Assembly (NCBI GenBank): GCA_021823365.1
Contig: JAKAOD010000163.1
Span: forward strand, 1-6,836
DNA length: 6,836 nt
Source: Actinomycetes bacterium
GTDB taxonomy: Bacteria > Actinomycetota > Acidimicrobiia > Acidimicrobiales > Bog-793
Reading direction: 5' to 3'
Notes under the pieces: model-generated
Told to the model about the DNA's origin: nothing
What the model saw: only the letters and a program-made list of their open reading frames with translations
Database searches by the model: none
In this document: positions 5,680 to 6,836 of the stretch, one piece after another
How the letters are laid out: the number at the start of each line of letters is the position of its first letter
Position numbering within the stretch: position 1 is the stretch's first letter
Program-made: the position numbers and the translations under genes

Positions 5680-6836
5680 TCACTTCACCATGAACCCTGC
5701 GTCCACGCACAGCGTCGTCCCCGTCACGTAGCGCGACTCCTCCGATGCGAGCCACAGGACGGCGTTCGAGATGTCCCGGGCCTCTACCCAGGGAACTGGG
5801 AAGAGGTTCACCGAAGCCATCACAGGAGCCGCGTCCTCCACCGTCGGATGTTCTAGATCCGGGCGGAACAACCCGTAGGTGGGCTCGTTCATGATCATTG
5901 GCGTCGAGACGGTGGTCGGGTGAACCGTGTTCACGCGGATGCCGTCGTCGCCCCATTCGAGGGCGGCGACGCGCGCGAGCTGGACGAGCGCGGCCTTGGA
6001 TGCCGAGTACGCGGCGGCGCCCGGGCCGGGCGCGGGGACGTTTTTCGAGCCGACGATCACCACCCGCCCGTTGCGCGGCGCCCGCTGGAGCAGCGGGTGC
6101 GCTTCGCGCATCAGGGCGAGGTTGGCGTCGAGATTGACCCCAAGCACCGTGCGCCATTCGTCGTCGGGCAGCGCCGCGATCTTGCGGCCGCCCGGGAAGA
6201 CGCCGGCGTTGCACACCAGCATGTCGAGGCCGCCGTACGCCGTGGCGGCCCGGTCCAGGGCGGCGCGCAGTTGCGTGGTGTCGGTGACGTCGCAGGCGAT
6301 GCCCAGATAGTCGGGGCGCCGATGCAGGGTTCCGATGGCCGGATTGCGGTCCAGGCCGACGACCGCGGCGCCGCGCGCCAGCAGCGCCGCGACGCAGGCC
6401 GCGCCGATTCCCGAGGCGGCGCCGGTCACCAGGGCGATTTCGCCGGCGAAGGGCGCCGGCTTGCCGGCCTTGCGGAGCTTGGCCTGTTCCAGGTCCCAGT
6501 ACTCGACGTCGAAGAGATCGCGCTCGGGCAGCGCGCGGTAGCCGCCCAGCGCCGTCGCCCGCAGGATGACGTCGATGGTGTGGTCGTAGATCTCGGCGAC
6601 GATGGTCGCGTCCTTGGCCGACCGCCCGGCGGCGAGCAGGCCGAGCGCCGGGTCGAGGACGATCCGCGGCGCCGGGTCGAGCATCGTCTTGCGCTCCCTG
6701 GCTTGCGGTTCGTGCCGTGCGAAATACGCGCGATAGGCGTCGACGTAGCCTGCGACGTCGCGGCCGATCATCGGCACGCGCTTGGTGCGGATCACGTGAT
6801 CGGGGGTGGCGGGGCCTTGCCCGGCGATCTCGGCGA
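5680..6836 (-). CDS. Chimeric aldolase/SDR-type dehydrogenase, 5' end cut by the window edge
   Basis: The frame is open to the right edge, giving 384 visible codons (numbered here from the edge). Residues 1 to about 125 (TPDHVIRTKRVP, KTMLDPAPRIVLDP, TALGGYRALPE, FDVEYWDLEQAKLRK) match the end of the class II aldolase-like half and linker of bifunctional aldolase/SDR proteins, whose full length is about 680-700. The SDR core has TGAASGIG (137-144, NAD binding), CNAG (208-211), Ser263 and the YSASK motif with Tyr276 and Lys280. SDRs of this type oxidise or reduce alcohols and ketones with NAD(H). After GIRVNTVHP (298-306) the sequence turns into a mycofactocin-coupled/carveol-dehydrogenase-type tail: PMIMNEPTYGLFRPDLEHPT, NLFPVPWVEARDISNAV and a final VDAGFMVK. 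The aldolase/SDR family normally ends differently, in a PVDGGN-type tail. GC falls from about 75% to about 62% at the same point. It is either a contig misjoin or a real recombinant. An internal GTG at 6793-6795 is not a true start. Confidence 0.85.
   Translation of the reverse strand, partial: AEIAGQGPATPDHVIRTKRVPMIGRDVAGYVDAYRAYFARHEPQARERKTMLDPAPRIVLDPALGLLAAGRSAKDATIVAEIYDHTIDVILRATALGGYRALPERDLFDVEYWDLEQAKLRKAGKPAPFAGEIALVTGAASGIGAACVAALLARGAAVVGLDRNPAIGTLHRRPDYLGIACDVTDTTQLRAALDRAATAYGGLDMLVCNAGVFPGGRKIAALPDDEWRTVLGVNLDANLALMREAHPLLQRAPRNGRVVIVGSKNVPAPGPGAAAYSASKAALVQLARVAALEWGDDGIRVNTVHPTTVSTPMIMNEPTYGLFRPDLEHPTVEDAAPVMASVNLFPVPWVEARDISNAVLWLASEESRYVTGTTLCVDAGFMVK
5917..5943 (-). other. 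Junction block between two SDR lineages
   Basis: These 27 bases encode GIRVNTVHP, a motif both SDR families share. To the right the protein follows bifunctional aldolase/SDR enzymes in very GC-rich DNA with third codon positions almost all G or C. To the left it follows mycofactocin-coupled SDRs, and by hand count at least 11 of the first 47 codons end in A or T. A short identical stretch like this can mislead an assembler or support homologous recombination. Confidence 0.6.

Noticed and set aside
6793..6795. GTG as the start of a free-standing 371-residue SDR
   Set aside because: The upstream codons AEIAGQGPATPDH continue the aldolase/SDR family without a stop to the window edge, so the gene is truncated rather than starting here.

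Overview
The window holds six protein-coding genes, all read on the minus strand (right to left) and tightly packed, so it looks like one stretch of a catabolic operon. In transcription order they are: an aldolase/SDR-type dehydrogenase cut by the right edge; a flavin/iron-sulfur ene-reductase of the Old Yellow Enzyme (OYE) family; a D-2-hydroxyacid dehydrogenase; a GntR-family regulator of the FCD subfamily; a class III (CaiB/BaiF) CoA-transferase; and the N-terminus of an acyl-CoA dehydrogenase, interrupted by a stop codon near the left edge. No RNA genes, insertion sequences or CRISPR arrays were seen.

The DNA is high-GC, about 60-65% over most of the window with local excursions. The family types (SDR tail of the mycofactocin-coupled/carveol-dehydrogenase kind, FCD regulator, CaiB, acyl-CoA dehydrogenase) fit an actinobacterium or another soil/aquatic high-GC aerobe. 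The taxon cannot be fixed from the sequence, and the truncated genes at both ends would suit a metagenomic contig.

Right region (5680-6836): the dehydrogenase is a chimera. Its upstream part follows the bifunctional aldolase/SDR (RhaD-fusion) family and is about 75% GC. After a 27-nt block encoding the conserved SDR motif GIRVNTVHP it follows the mycofactocin-coupled SDR family at about 62% GC. Family and base composition switch at the same point. This is either a contig misjoin or a real recombination. If it is a misjoin, the true first gene of the left-hand operon is an ordinary mycofactocin-type SDR, and everything right of about 5943 belongs to another genome or locus.

Middle region (2661-5680): the OYE and hydroxyacid dehydrogenase genes follow closely. 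The OYE has a cysteine spacing like trimethylamine dehydrogenase rather than FadH. A 184-bp stretch then precedes the preferred start of the regulator, and a perfect 9-bp inverted repeat covers that start codon.

Left region (1-2476): the regulator and CoA-transferase overlap by four bases (GTGA). The acyl-CoA dehydrogenase follows after 117 bp, which may hold a small ATGA-coupled reading frame. Together the set suggests oxidation or reduction of an alcohol, ketone or enoate and a 2-hydroxy/2-oxo acid, CoA activation by transfer, then acyl-CoA desaturation, under local acid- or acyl-CoA-responsive control. The substrate is unknown.
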